Source of the DNA: Stappia sp.
GTDB taxonomy: Bacteria; Pseudomonadota; Alphaproteobacteria; Rhizobiales; Stappiaceae
Direction: 5' to 3'
Length of the DNA stretch: 64,000 nucleotides
NCBI GenBank assembly: GCA_002722295.1
Contig: PBLF01000011.1
Coordinates: 117,738-181,737, forward strand
Shown: positions 28,218 to 36,549 of the stretch, in pieces
How positions within the stretch are numbered: position 1 is the first letter of the stretch
Layout of the letters: each line of letters starts with the position of its first letter
Notes under the pieces: generated by a model
Seen by the model: the letters and a program-made list of their open reading frames with translations, nothing else
Databases searched by the model: none
What the model was told of the DNA's origin: nothing
Translations under genes and position numbers: made by a program

Positions 28218-31200
28218 CGAAGCCTTCCGGCGGTCTCGGCATCGCGGGCGGTCTCACGCGCGCGTTCATCACCTCGCCCCTGACGCCTCTTTTCCTGCTT
28301 GCCTCCCTTGCGCTCGGTCTTGTCGCACTCGTCTCGCTCCCGCGGGAGGAGGAACCACAGATCTCCGTGCCCATGGTGGACATTCACGTCCAGGCCAGCG
28401 GCCTCAAGGCCCCCGATGCGGTCAAGCTCGTCACCGAGCCGCTGGAAACCATCGTGAAGGGGATCGACGGCGTCGAGCACGTCTATTCCCAGACCCGGGA
28501 CGACTTCGTTCTGGTCACGGCCCGCTTCCTGGTCGGCACGTCGCCGGATTCCGCCGTGCTGCGCGTGCACGACAAGATCCGCGCCAACATGGACCGTATC
28601 CCGGTCGGCATTCCCGAGCCTCGTGTCGTCGGGCGAGGAATTGACGATGTCGCCATCGTCTCGCTGACGCTGACGCCTGCCGTCGGCGCGGACAATATCA
28701 CGCCGGCCGCGCTGACGCGGGTCGCACGCGAACTGCAGGCCGAGGTTTCCAAGGTCGAGAATGTCGGTCTGTCCTATCTCGTCGGCGCGGTCGGCGAGGA
28801 GATCCGCATCGCGCCGGATCCGGAGCGGCTGGCACTGGCCGGTGTCACCCTGCAGCAGCTTGCGGGAAAGGTCGCAGGTGCCAACCGGTCGTTTCCGGCC
28901 GGCCGGTTGCGTGATGCGGGCCGCGATGTGACCCTCGTCGCCGGCGAGACGCTTTCCACCCCCGACGAGATCGGAAACCTCCTTGTCACCACGCGCGATG
29001 GGCGCCCCGTCTATGTGCGCGACCTGGCCGACGTCTCTCTTGTATCGGAAAGCGATGCGATCACGGCCATGCACACAAGCGCAACGGCGCCAATGCCTGC
29101 CGTGACGCTTGCGGTCGCGAAGCGCGCAGGCTCCAACGCGGTGACGGTCGCGGAGGCGATCCTGCACAAGGTTGAGGCGCTGAAGGGGCGTCTCGTACCT
29201 GCCTCCATGCAGGTGACCGTGACACGCGATTACGGGGAAACCGCGAACGAGAAGGCGAACGAACTGCTCTTTCACCTGGGGCTCGCGACGCTCTCGATCA
29301 TCGCGCTGGTGATGGTCGCGATCGGTGGGCGCGAGGCGATGGTGGTGGCCGTCGTCATTCCGGTCACGATCCTGCTCACCCTGTTTGCCGCCTGGGTCAT
29401 GGGCTACACGCTCAACCGCGTGTCGCTCTTCGCACTCATTTTTTCCATCGGAATCCTGGTCGACGACGCCATCGTCGTGATCGAGAACATCGCCCGCCAC
29501 TGGGCCATGGGCGACACGCGCGACAGACGCGCGGCGGCCATCGAGGCGGTGGCCGAGGTCGGCAACCCGACGATCGTCGCGACGCTCACGGTCGTCACCG
29601 CGCTGCTGCCCATGCTCTTCGTCTCCGGCATGATGGGCCCCTACATGAGCCCCATTCCGGCGAATGCATCGGCGGCAATGATCTTTTCCTTTTTCGTCGC
29701 CGTCACCGTGACGCCCTGGCTGATGCTCAAGGTCGCCGGACGTGCTCCGCTCCACGACACGGACAGCGCGCACGATGGCTCGTCCGGCGGCAGGCTTGGA
29801 CGGGCGTATCTGGCCGTTGCCCGACCGGTACTCGCGTCGAAGGCGCGAAGCTGGCTCTTCCTGTTGCTGGTCGGGGGAGCGACGCTCGGTTCGCTTGCGC
29901 TCTTCGCGACCAAGCATGTGACCGTCAAGCTTCTGCCCTTCGACAACAAGTCCGAGCTCGCCGTGACGGTCGATCTTCCCGAGGGCAGCACGGTCGAGAC
30001 CACCGATGCGGTTGCGCGCAGGGTCGCGCGCACCGTCCTGATGCTGCCCGAGGTGATCTCCGCAACCACACATGCGGGCACCGCCGCGCCCTTTGACTTC
30101 AACGGACTGGTGCGACACAGCTATCTGCGTGCGGAGCCCCAGCTTGGCGACGTTGCGATCCTTTTGTCGCCCAAGGGGGACAGGGCCCGCGAGAGCCATG
30201 AGATCGCGCTGGAAATCCGCTCGCGTCTCGCCGAACTCGACGTTCCCCCGGGAACCTCGCTCAAGGTGGTGGAGCCACCTCCGGGACCTCCCGTTCTTGC
30301 GACGCTGTTGGCCGAGATCTACGGGCCCGACGCGGAAACCCGCCGCGCGGTCGCGCGCAAGGTGCGGGAGGCCTTTGCCTCCGTGCCCTTCGTCGTCGAC
30401 GTGGACGACAGTTTCGGCGTACCGGCTCCGCGCAAGCGCGTGACCACCGTGACCGATGAACTCGACTTCTTCCGGGTTCAGGAATCCGACGTCTTCGACA
30501 CCCTGGCGATCCTTGGGGGAGGGCGGACCATCGGGTATTCGCACCGTGGCGCCGGGCGCGCTCCGATCCCCATTCGCATTGAGCGTCCACGCGGACACAA
30601 GGTGCTCGACGAGCGCTTCCTCGCCACCCCGATCCCGGCAGACGTGCTGCCGGGAAGCACGAGCGTCGTCGAGCTTGGCGACGTGGTGGAGGTGACCGAC
30701 GAGGCCTCCTCACTGATGGTCTTCCGCCACAATGGCCGCTATGCCGACATGGTGACGGCGGAACTTGCCGGCGACTTCGAGGCCCCCCTCTACGGGATGC
30801 TTGCGGTTCAGGAGGCGCTCGACGCCATGGACTGGGGTGACCTGCCCCGGCCCGTGATCCGGCTGCACGGCCAGCCGGAGGACGAGACCGGTGTCACCCT
30901 GCTGTGGGATGGCGAGTGGGAAGTGACCTGGGTGACCTTCCGCGACATGGGCGCTGCCTTCGCGGTGGCACTTCTCGGTATCTACATTCTGGTCGTTGCC
31001 CAGTTCGGATCCTTCAAGCTGCCGCTGGTCATCCTGACGCCCGTGCCCTTGACCTTCATCGGCATTCTGGGAGGACACTGGCTTTTCGGCGCGCCTTTCT
31101 CAGCCACCTCGATGATCGGCTTCATTGCGCTTGCCGGTATCATCGTGCGCAATTCGATCCTGCTGGTCGACTTCATCCGCCACGCGAGAAAGCCGGGCGA

Positions 31201-31408
31201 GCCTCTGACTCCGGTGCTCTTGGAGGCTGGCGCGATCCGCTTCAAGCCGATCCTGCTCACGGCCCTTGCGGCCATGATCGGAGCTGCGGTGATCCTGACG
31301 GATCCGATCTTTCAGGGGCTCGCGATCTCGCTTCTGTTCGGGCTGGCCTCGTCCACGCTGCTAACGGTGCTGGTGATTCCGGCCATTTACCGGGTCTTGC
31401 GCACCTGA
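28214..31408 (+). CDS. RND-family efflux permease (AcrB/HAE-type)
   Basis: This is a proton-driven inner-membrane pump of 1064 residues. It shows the RND two-fold architecture: span 1 near 18-36 (LTPLFLLASLALGLVALVSL), a large periplasmic loop to about 345, spans 2-6 to about 505, then the repeat from about 545. The proton-relay Asp pair is in GILVDDAIVVIENI in span 4. The second half ends with SATSMIGFIALAGIIVRNSI and VLVIPAIYRVL. The N-terminal REEEPQISVPMVDIHV fits the group often annotated as heavy-metal or hydrophobic-drug pumps. The substrate is not evident; the DUF2892 partner and operator hint at sulfide or thiol stress. Confidence 0.9.
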   Translation: MTKPSGGLGIAGGLTRAFITSPLTPLFLLASLALGLVALVSLPREEEPQISVPMVDIHVQASGLKAPDAVKLVTEPLETIVKGIDGVEHVYSQTRDDFVLVTARFLVGTSPDSAVLRVHDKIRANMDRIPVGIPEPRVVGRGIDDVAIVSLTLTPAVGADNITPAALTRVARELQAEVSKVENVGLSYLVGAVGEEIRIAPDPERLALAGVTLQQLAGKVAGANRSFPAGRLRDAGRDVTLVAGETLSTPDEIGNLLVTTRDGRPVYVRDLADVSLVSESDAITAMHTSATAPMPAVTLAVAKRAGSNAVTVAEAILHKVEALKGRLVPASMQVTVTRDYGETANEKANELLFHLGLATLSIIALVMVAIGGREAMVVAVVIPVTILLTLFAAWVMGYTLNRVSLFALIFSIGILVDDAIVVIENIARHWAMGDTRDRRAAAIEAVAEVGNPTIVATLTVVTALLPMLFVSGMMGPYMSPIPANASAAMIFSFFVAVTVTPWLMLKVAGRAPLHDTDSAHDGSSGGRLGRAYLAVARPVLASKARSWLFLLLVGGATLGSLALFATKHVTVKLLPFDNKSELAVTVDLPEGSTVETTDAVARRVARTVLMLPEVISATTHAGTAAPFDFNGLVRHSYLRAEPQLGDVAILLSPKGDRARESHEIALEIRSRLAELDVPPGTSLKVVEPPPGPPVLATLLAEIYGPDAETRRAVARKVREAFASVPFVVDVDDSFGVPAPRKRVTTVTDELDFFRVQESDVFDTLAILGGGRTIGYSHRGAGRAPIPIRIERPRGHKVLDERFLATPIPADVLPGSTSVVELGDVVEVTDEASSLMVFRHNGRYADMVTAELAGDFEAPLYGMLAVQEALDAMDWGDLPRPVIRLHGQPEDETGVTLLWDGEWEVTWVTFRDMGAAFAVALLGIYILVVAQFGSFKLPLVILTPVPLTFIGILGGHWLFGAPFSATSMIGFIALAGIIVRNSILLVDFIRHARKPGEPLTPVLLEAGAIRFKPILLTALAAMIGAAVILTDPIFQGLAISLLFGLASSTLLTVLVIPAIYRVLRT

Positions 31409-31496
31409 GACATTGCCCGCGGCGGGCCGGCCGATCCGGCCCGCCCGCCGCAAATGCGTTGACGCCCGTGCCTGCGTGGACTATCAGACCCCATCT

Positions 31497-31552
31497 TCCG
31501 TGGTGATTTGGGCCGGCCGGCTTGCAGCCACGTTAAAAAAGTCGCTAAACAG
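31497..31552 (+). promoter_or_regulatory. SAM-II riboswitch (metA motif) upstream of metZ
   Basis: The aptamer layout of SAM-II is present: P1 CGTGG (31499-31503) pairs with CCACG (31528-31532); TGATTT follows the 5' strand; CTTGCA precedes the 3' strand; then TTAAA and the conserved pseudoknot tail GCTAAA (31544-31549). SAM-II is an H-type pseudoknot that binds S-adenosylmethionine and is found mostly in alphaproteobacteria before metA, metZ and metX. Position and downstream gene agree. No covariance search was run. Confidence 0.87.
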
Positions 31553-31559
31553 GCCGGGT

Positions 31560-31599
31560 TGCAAAACCCCGGTCCGTCACGGCCGGGGTTTTGCATTTT
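31560..31599 (+). terminator. Intrinsic terminator in the metZ leader
   Basis: A perfect 13-bp stem (31560-31572 with 31583-31595, core GCAAAACCCCGG / CCGGGGTTTTGC) with a 10-base loop is followed by TTTT. It lies directly between the SAM-II aptamer and the metZ ATG. An alternative pairing of CCGGGTT (31554-31560) with AACCCCGG (31565-31572) would break it, so this is probably the expression platform. Confidence 0.8.
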
Positions 31600-31609
31600 G
31601 GAGTGCAGC

Positions 31610-32803
31610 ATGAGCGCGAACGACCGGGACTGGCATCCAGACACCACCCTCGTCCACGGCGGGACCACCCGCTCTCCCTTCGGCGAGACATCAGAGGCGA
31701 TCTTCCTGACACAGGGCTTCGTCTACGGAACGGCCGAGGCGGCGGAAGCCCGCTTCAACGGCGATGATCCGGGTTTCGTCTATTCCCGATACGCCAATCC
31801 CACCGTTGCCATGTTCGAGAACCGCATGGCGGCCCTGGAGGGCGCGGAAGCCGGCATCGCCACGGCGAGCGGCATGGCCGCGGTCAACCTGGCGCTCATG
31901 GCCTGCTGCAAGGCCGGCGATCATGTCGTGGCCGCCAAGGCGCTGTTCGGTTCCTGCCGCTATATCGTCGAGACGCTGCTGCCACGCTTCGGCGTCGAGA
32001 CGACGCTGGTCGATGGAACCGACCTGGACGCCTGGCGCGCCGCGATCCGTCCCGGAACCACCGCCTGTTTCCTCGAGAGCCCGACCAACCCGACGCTCGA
32101 GATCATCGACATCGCCGCCGTGGCCGACCTTGCCCATGCGGTCGGCGCGAAGCTCGTCGTGGACAACGTCTTCGCGACCCCGATCTGGCAATCGCCGCTC
32201 GCGCTTGGCGCGGATGTCGTCATCTATTCCGCGACGAAACACATCGATGGGCAGGGGCGCTGCCTCGGCGGCATCGTGCTCGGCGAAAAGGACTGGATCG
32301 ACGACGAAGTGATGCCTTTCGTCAAGCATACCGGCCCGTCCATGAGCCCCTTTAATGCCTGGGTGCTCCTCAAGGGACTGGAAACGCTGTCCCTGCGCGT
32401 CGAAAGACAGACCACCTCCGCCGCGAGGCTCGCCGACCTGCTGGCGGAAAGCGATGCGGTATCGCGGGTGATCTATCCCGGTCGCGACGATCATCCGCAG
32501 GCGGATCTGGCGCGCCGGCAGATGCGGGCAGGCTCCACGATGATCGCCTTCGAGATGAAGGGGGGCAAGGAGGCCGCCTTCCGGTTCTCCAACGCGTTGA
32601 AGATCGTGAAGATGTCGAACAACCTTGGTGACGCCCGCTCGCTGGTCACACATCCGGCGACGACGACCCATCAAAGCGTGGCCGAGGAAGCCCGCGCGGA
32701 GCTAGGCATCGGCGCGGGGTTGCTGCGCTTCTCCGTCGGCCTGGAACATCCGGACGATCTTGCCGTCGATCTGGCGGCGGCCCTTGCAGCCTCACGCGGC
32801 TGA
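31610..32803 (+). CDS. metZ: O-succinylhomoserine sulfhydrylase
   Basis: This PLP enzyme of the Cys/Met metabolism family makes homocysteine directly from O-succinylhomoserine and sulfide. The 397 residues contain RYANPTVAMFENRMAALEGAE, ATASGMAAV (86-92), the loop LESPTNPTLEIIDI (155-168), DNVFATP and Lys210 in YSATKHIDGQGR, which holds PLP. NPT with DNVFATP and IDGQGR is the pattern of MetZ rather than cystathionine gamma-synthase. I chose the ATG at 31610, just after the riboswitch terminator; upstream frame is leader RNA. High SAM should shut this gene off. Confidence 0.92.
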   Translation: MSANDRDWHPDTTLVHGGTTRSPFGETSEAIFLTQGFVYGTAEAAEARFNGDDPGFVYSRYANPTVAMFENRMAALEGAEAGIATASGMAAVNLALMACCKAGDHVVAAKALFGSCRYIVETLLPRFGVETTLVDGTDLDAWRAAIRPGTTACFLESPTNPTLEIIDIAAVADLAHAVGAKLVVDNVFATPIWQSPLALGADVVIYSATKHIDGQGRCLGGIVLGEKDWIDDEVMPFVKHTGPSMSPFNAWVLLKGLETLSLRVERQTTSAARLADLLAESDAVSRVIYPGRDDHPQADLARRQMRAGSTMIAFEMKGGKEAAFRFSNALKIVKMSNNLGDARSLVTHPATTTHQSVAEEARAELGIGAGLLRFSVGLEHPDDLAVDLAAALAASRG

Positions 32804-32812
32804 TCCGGCGCT

Positions 32813-33421
32813 TCAGTCCCTGAGAAGCTGAAGCACGAGCGCGACGCGCGCGCTCGCGGAGACAAGACAGATCGCGGCAAAGGCCCAGGCGATTGCCGCG
32901 AACAGGTCCGGCAGGAGACACATGGCGAGGAAGACGGCGATGGTCTCTGCTCCTTCCGCCAGTCCGCCCAGGTAGTAGAGAGACTTCTTTCCTTGCGCGT
33001 CAGTGCTCAGGCCGCGCTTCTCGGCCATGATGGCGAAGCCGAGGAAAGTTGCCCCGTTGAGATAGAAACTCAGAAGGAGGGCTGCCGCCGGAAGCGCGTT
33101 CGCCTGGGGATCGCCCGTTGCGAAGGCAAAGGGCACCGCGCCATAGAAGGCGAAGTCGAACACGATATCCAGGAAGCCGCCACGGTCGGTCTTCCGGCTG
33201 GCCCGGGCGACGGCGCCGTCGAGGCCGTCGAGCAACCTGTTGGCGACCACGAGGCCCGCCGCCGTGAATGTCAGGCCGAAGTGGATCGCCAGTGCGGCAA
33301 GAAGCGCGGTTGCAAGGCCCGTGACGGTGAGCGCGTCTGCGTTCACGCCGGCCCGCGCAAGACGCGTTCCGAGCGCGTTCAGCGGCGGGTCGATGAGCGG
33401 GCGAAGGCGGGTGTCGAACAT
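32813..33421 (-). CDS. CDP-alcohol phosphatidyltransferase family protein
   Basis: This is a 202-residue membrane enzyme of phospholipid synthesis that swaps CMP for an alcohol. The signature is DGLDGAVARASRKTDRGGFL followed by DIVFDF, near residues 69-94; the spacer between AR and G is one residue shorter than the consensus, as in the YnjF-like subgroup. About five to six spans follow. The alcohol substrate is not predictable. The gene runs convergent to metZ with a 9-base gap; the start at 33421 is an ATG with a hydrophilic lead-in. Confidence 0.8.
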   Translation of the reverse strand: MFDTRLRPLIDPPLNALGTRLARAGVNADALTVTGLATALLAALAIHFGLTFTAAGLVVANRLLDGLDGAVARASRKTDRGGFLDIVFDFAFYGAVPFAFATGDPQANALPAAALLLSFYLNGATFLGFAIMAEKRGLSTDAQGKKSLYYLGGLAEGAETIAVFLAMCLLPDLFAAIAWAFAAICLVSASARVALVLQLLRD

Positions 33422-33598
33422 GAGGTGCGCGGTTCCGGTGAGCTTGACGAATGCGTCGTGTCTTGATGGCCTGTGAAGCCGGCGCGCGGCAAGGGCGGCC
33501 TCGTCAAGATTTCGTCAGCAGGCAGCGCGCGGTCCACACCCTAGCTGCGATCCGAGCGCTTTCGCGGGAACCTTTGGTCAGGAACGGGACAAGAGCAG

Positions 33599-34030
33599 AT
33601 GCGGGCACGAGACCAGGGCGGATCCGAGACGGATTTCATGTACCGGGCGCTTACACGCAACATTCAGGTCACGGTGGAGCCGGTCTATCTTCCCGACCGC
33701 TCCGAGCCGGACGACGGGGTGCACGTCTGGGCCTACTCGGTCGACATCGTGAACCTCGGGCTGGAAATGGTGACATTGCGTTCGCGTCACTGGAAAATCA
33801 TAGACGGGGAAGGGAGGCTCGAGGAGGTTCGCGGCGATGGCGTGGTCGGTGAACAACCCACCCTGGGGCCCGGAGAACGGTTCGAATACACCTCCGGCTG
33901 TCCCTTGCGCGCGACATCCGGTGTGATGAGCGGTTCCTATCGGTTCGAAACCGTCGACGGCGAGACGTTCCAGGTAACGATACCTGCGTTCTCGCTCGAT
34001 ATTCCTGGGGGTGTCCGTAGCGTAAACTAG
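33599..34030 (+). CDS. apaG: ApaG domain protein (Co2+/Mg2+ efflux-associated)
   Basis: This is a 143-residue soluble beta-sandwich protein. It carries the ApaG series TVEPVYLPDRSEPDDGVHVWAY, the strand TLRSRHWKIIDGEGRLEEV, GDGVVGEQPTLGPGERFEYTSGCPL, and the closing GSYRFETVDGETFQVTIPAFSLD. ApaG is linked to metal sensitivity and diadenosine tetraphosphate metabolism in enterobacteria, but its biochemical role is unclear. In many alphaproteobacteria it neighbours metZ, as here, which supports the assignment. It is preceded by a 177-base gap that should hold its promoter. Confidence 0.92.
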   Translation: MRARDQGGSETDFMYRALTRNIQVTVEPVYLPDRSEPDDGVHVWAYSVDIVNLGLEMVTLRSRHWKIIDGEGRLEEVRGDGVVGEQPTLGPGERFEYTSGCPLRATSGVMSGSYRFETVDGETFQVTIPAFSLDIPGGVRSVN

Positions 34031-34208
34031 GCGGGCATCATCCATCGACGTGCCTTGGCTCGGCTCTGCTTGTGACGTTGAGTAAAACCTTTGGTCGCCC
34101 GTCCCTGAATATCGTCATAAATACCTATACGCTGCAAAATTGCTTATAGGATCATCAACTTTCTCATGATTTGATGGTCGCACTCCAAGGTTCGAGCACG
34201 AGTGCGAG

Positions 34209-36329
34209 TTGGATCATTTGGCAGAGCGCGGCCAGGGCGAAGTGGCGATTTTGGCGACCGGACGGCGACTTGTCGGTCCGGACGGCGATCTGTGGAACAC
34301 GTTCGGCGGGCGCGCCTTTCACGCGGCTTTCGAGGAATCGCGTTTCCGCATGATCGTGCTCGACCGCCACCTCGTCGTGCGTGGCGCGAACAGGGCGTTT
34401 CGCGAGGCGGAGGGAGCCGGCGTGAGCGTGGTCGGACGCTCCTTCACCGGCTTCTTCGGTGAAGCGACCTATGCCGCACGTCGACCGTTGCTGCACCGGG
34501 CCCTTTCGGGCGAAGTCATCACGTTTGTGGACTGGGGCGCGCGCGAAAGTCCGCAAGAACGGATGCTGCGGGTGTCCTATCTGCCGGTCGAGGATGAGGC
34601 CGGGGAGGTCGACGGGCTTGTCATCGTTCTGGAGGACACGACGCGCGTTCATGACCTTGAACGCAAGGTCTCCATGCAGGAGGAGGTCATCAGCCAGACC
34701 TCCGACGGACTCGCGATCATTGGAACGGACTGCCGCTATCTGTGGGCGAACTTGGCCTATACGGAGCGTTGGGGGCTTGGTCCCGATGACATCATCGGTC
34801 GCCCCGTCGCGGAGGTCGTCGGAACCCGGGGCTATCTGGAAAGCGTTCTGGTGCCCCTGTCTCGCTGCTTCTCGGGCGAGACTGTCGAGTTCGAGGACCC
34901 CAACCAGAAGGACGACGGATCGGCGGTGATCTATTCCATCCGGCTCGAGCCCTTCCGGGACGAGGCGGGAGTGATCTGCGGAGCGATCGTCAACCGCCGC
35001 GATGTCACCGAGATTGCCGTCGTGCGCGAGCGTTTGCTGAAGCGTGAGCGCGAGGATCCGGTTACAGGCCTGCCCAACCGGCAGGCCCTGCTGGAGGAGC
35101 TGGCACGGTGCATTGCCCCCGGTGCGGAGCGGGAGGGCGATGGCAATCTCGGCCTGATGGTCATCGACATCGACGACTTCCGGATCGTCAACGACCTGAC
35201 CGACCAGGCTGCCGGAGACGAGCTTCTGCGGCACATCGCGACCCTGCTGCGCGGACTTGCGCCGCAGGCCCATGTCGCACGCATCGGCGGAGAGCAGTTC
35301 GCCGTTGTCGCGTCGGACGAAGGAGGCCACGGCCTGGAGGCGATTGCCGAACACGTCGTCGCGAGCGTGGAGGCAACCGGGTTCGACTGGGGCGGGAACC
35401 GGTATTCCGTCGGGGTCAGTGTCGGCCTTGTCGATCTCACGTCCGAGGTGTCGGGCGGTGCCGCGCTGACGGTTCTCGAGGTGCTCAATCGTGCCGACCG
35501 TGCCTGCATGATTGCCCGGGAAGCCGGAGGGTCGAGGGTCGCGCTGTTTCGCGCCGATGACAGGGAGATCATCGCACGGCATCAGGAGGTCATGAATGTC
35601 CGCCTGATCCACGATGCGTTGCGAGCAGACCGCTTCGAGCTTCACGCCATGCCCATCCAGCCGCTGTATGAAGGCGGCACTCCCCACGACGAGATCCTGC
35701 TCAGGGTGCTTGATGAAAGCGGCAAGGCGCTTCCGCCGGGCGCCTTCATCGCCGCTGCCGAGCGTCACGGTCTCATGTCGCGGGTCGATCGCTGGGTGGT
35801 CGAGGCCGTCCTGAACCGCATTCCTTCCATGCCGGAGGGGTATCGCATCACGGTCAATCTCTCCGGCCAGTCTGTGGGCGACCCCAGGTTCCGCGACTTT
35901 CTTGTCAATGCCCTGGACGAGGCGCCTCCGCCGCCCGGCCTCCTGTCGTTCGAGATCACGGAGACCTCGGCCGTGCGCTCCATGACCGCGGCACGTGAGC
36001 TGATCGCCGCGTGCCGTGCGCGCGGGTGCGGAATCATTCTCGACGATTTCGGCTCAGGGTTGTCCTCTTTTGGATACTTGCGTCAGTTCGATGTGGATAT
36101 GCTGAAAATTGACGGTAGCATTGTCGGAGGGCTGCTCGAAGATCGTGTGCAGCAGGTGATTGTCGCGGGGATCGTTGCGGTTGCGGAGGCCATGTCGATC
36201 CGCGTCGTGGCCGAATACGTGGAGGATGCAGAGACTGCCGGGTTGCTGCGGGAACTCGGCGTGAGTTTCGCTCAAGGGTATGCGATCGGCCGCCCCCGGC
36301 GTTGGAACGTGCCCGGGACCGCCGGATAA
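34209..36329 (+). CDS. PAS-PAS-GGDEF-EAL protein with degenerate GGDEF (GGEQF)
   Basis: This is a cytoplasmic c-di-GMP type protein of 706 residues. Two PAS domains (about 45-150 and 158-285) precede a GGDEF domain (about 285-440) whose signature reads GGEQF at 360-364. The essential fourth residue Glu is Gln, so cyclase activity is unlikely. The EAL domain (about 455-700) has EIL at 495-497 but keeps NLSG, FEITET, DDFGSG, LKID, AEYVE and AQGY, so phosphodiesterase activity may remain. The start is a TTG without a clear ribosome site; an in-frame ATG at 34350 is an alternative. It is co-linear with the next gene, a tandem paralogue. Confidence 0.85.
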   Translation: MDHLAERGQGEVAILATGRRLVGPDGDLWNTFGGRAFHAAFEESRFRMIVLDRHLVVRGANRAFREAEGAGVSVVGRSFTGFFGEATYAARRPLLHRALSGEVITFVDWGARESPQERMLRVSYLPVEDEAGEVDGLVIVLEDTTRVHDLERKVSMQEEVISQTSDGLAIIGTDCRYLWANLAYTERWGLGPDDIIGRPVAEVVGTRGYLESVLVPLSRCFSGETVEFEDPNQKDDGSAVIYSIRLEPFRDEAGVICGAIVNRRDVTEIAVVRERLLKREREDPVTGLPNRQALLEELARCIAPGAEREGDGNLGLMVIDIDDFRIVNDLTDQAAGDELLRHIATLLRGLAPQAHVARIGGEQFAVVASDEGGHGLEAIAEHVVASVEATGFDWGGNRYSVGVSVGLVDLTSEVSGGAALTVLEVLNRADRACMIAREAGGSRVALFRADDREIIARHQEVMNVRLIHDALRADRFELHAMPIQPLYEGGTPHDEILLRVLDESGKALPPGAFIAAAERHGLMSRVDRWVVEAVLNRIPSMPEGYRITVNLSGQSVGDPRFRDFLVNALDEAPPPPGLLSFEITETSAVRSMTAARELIAACRARGCGIILDDFGSGLSSFGYLRQFDVDMLKIDGSIVGGLLEDRVQQVIVAGIVAVAEAMSIRVVAEYVEDAETAGLLRELGVSFAQGYAIGRPRRWNVPGTAG

Positions 36330-36549
36330 GCTTCTGCCGCCGCTCTCTGCGACGTGCGGCAAGAAAAAACGCCGTTCTGGCCGACCGGCGGCCTATCGAA
36401 GATCGCGCTCGGGGGAAGGAAGGGAAGCGTTCGCAGGGAGACGCATAAGCAGTTTCAGGGGGTTGGACGGAACCTTGGGGCGTTCCCGGAGAGGCGGCAC
36501 TGTCTGTGCCACGAGCTTCCCGGTTGCTTTCCGCAGGTAGGAGCCGGTC

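Noticed and set aside
28103-30598. A long open frame antisense to the RND pump.
   Set aside because: Charged, repetitive composition without hydrophobic or domain pattern; the sense frame is a full RND permease.
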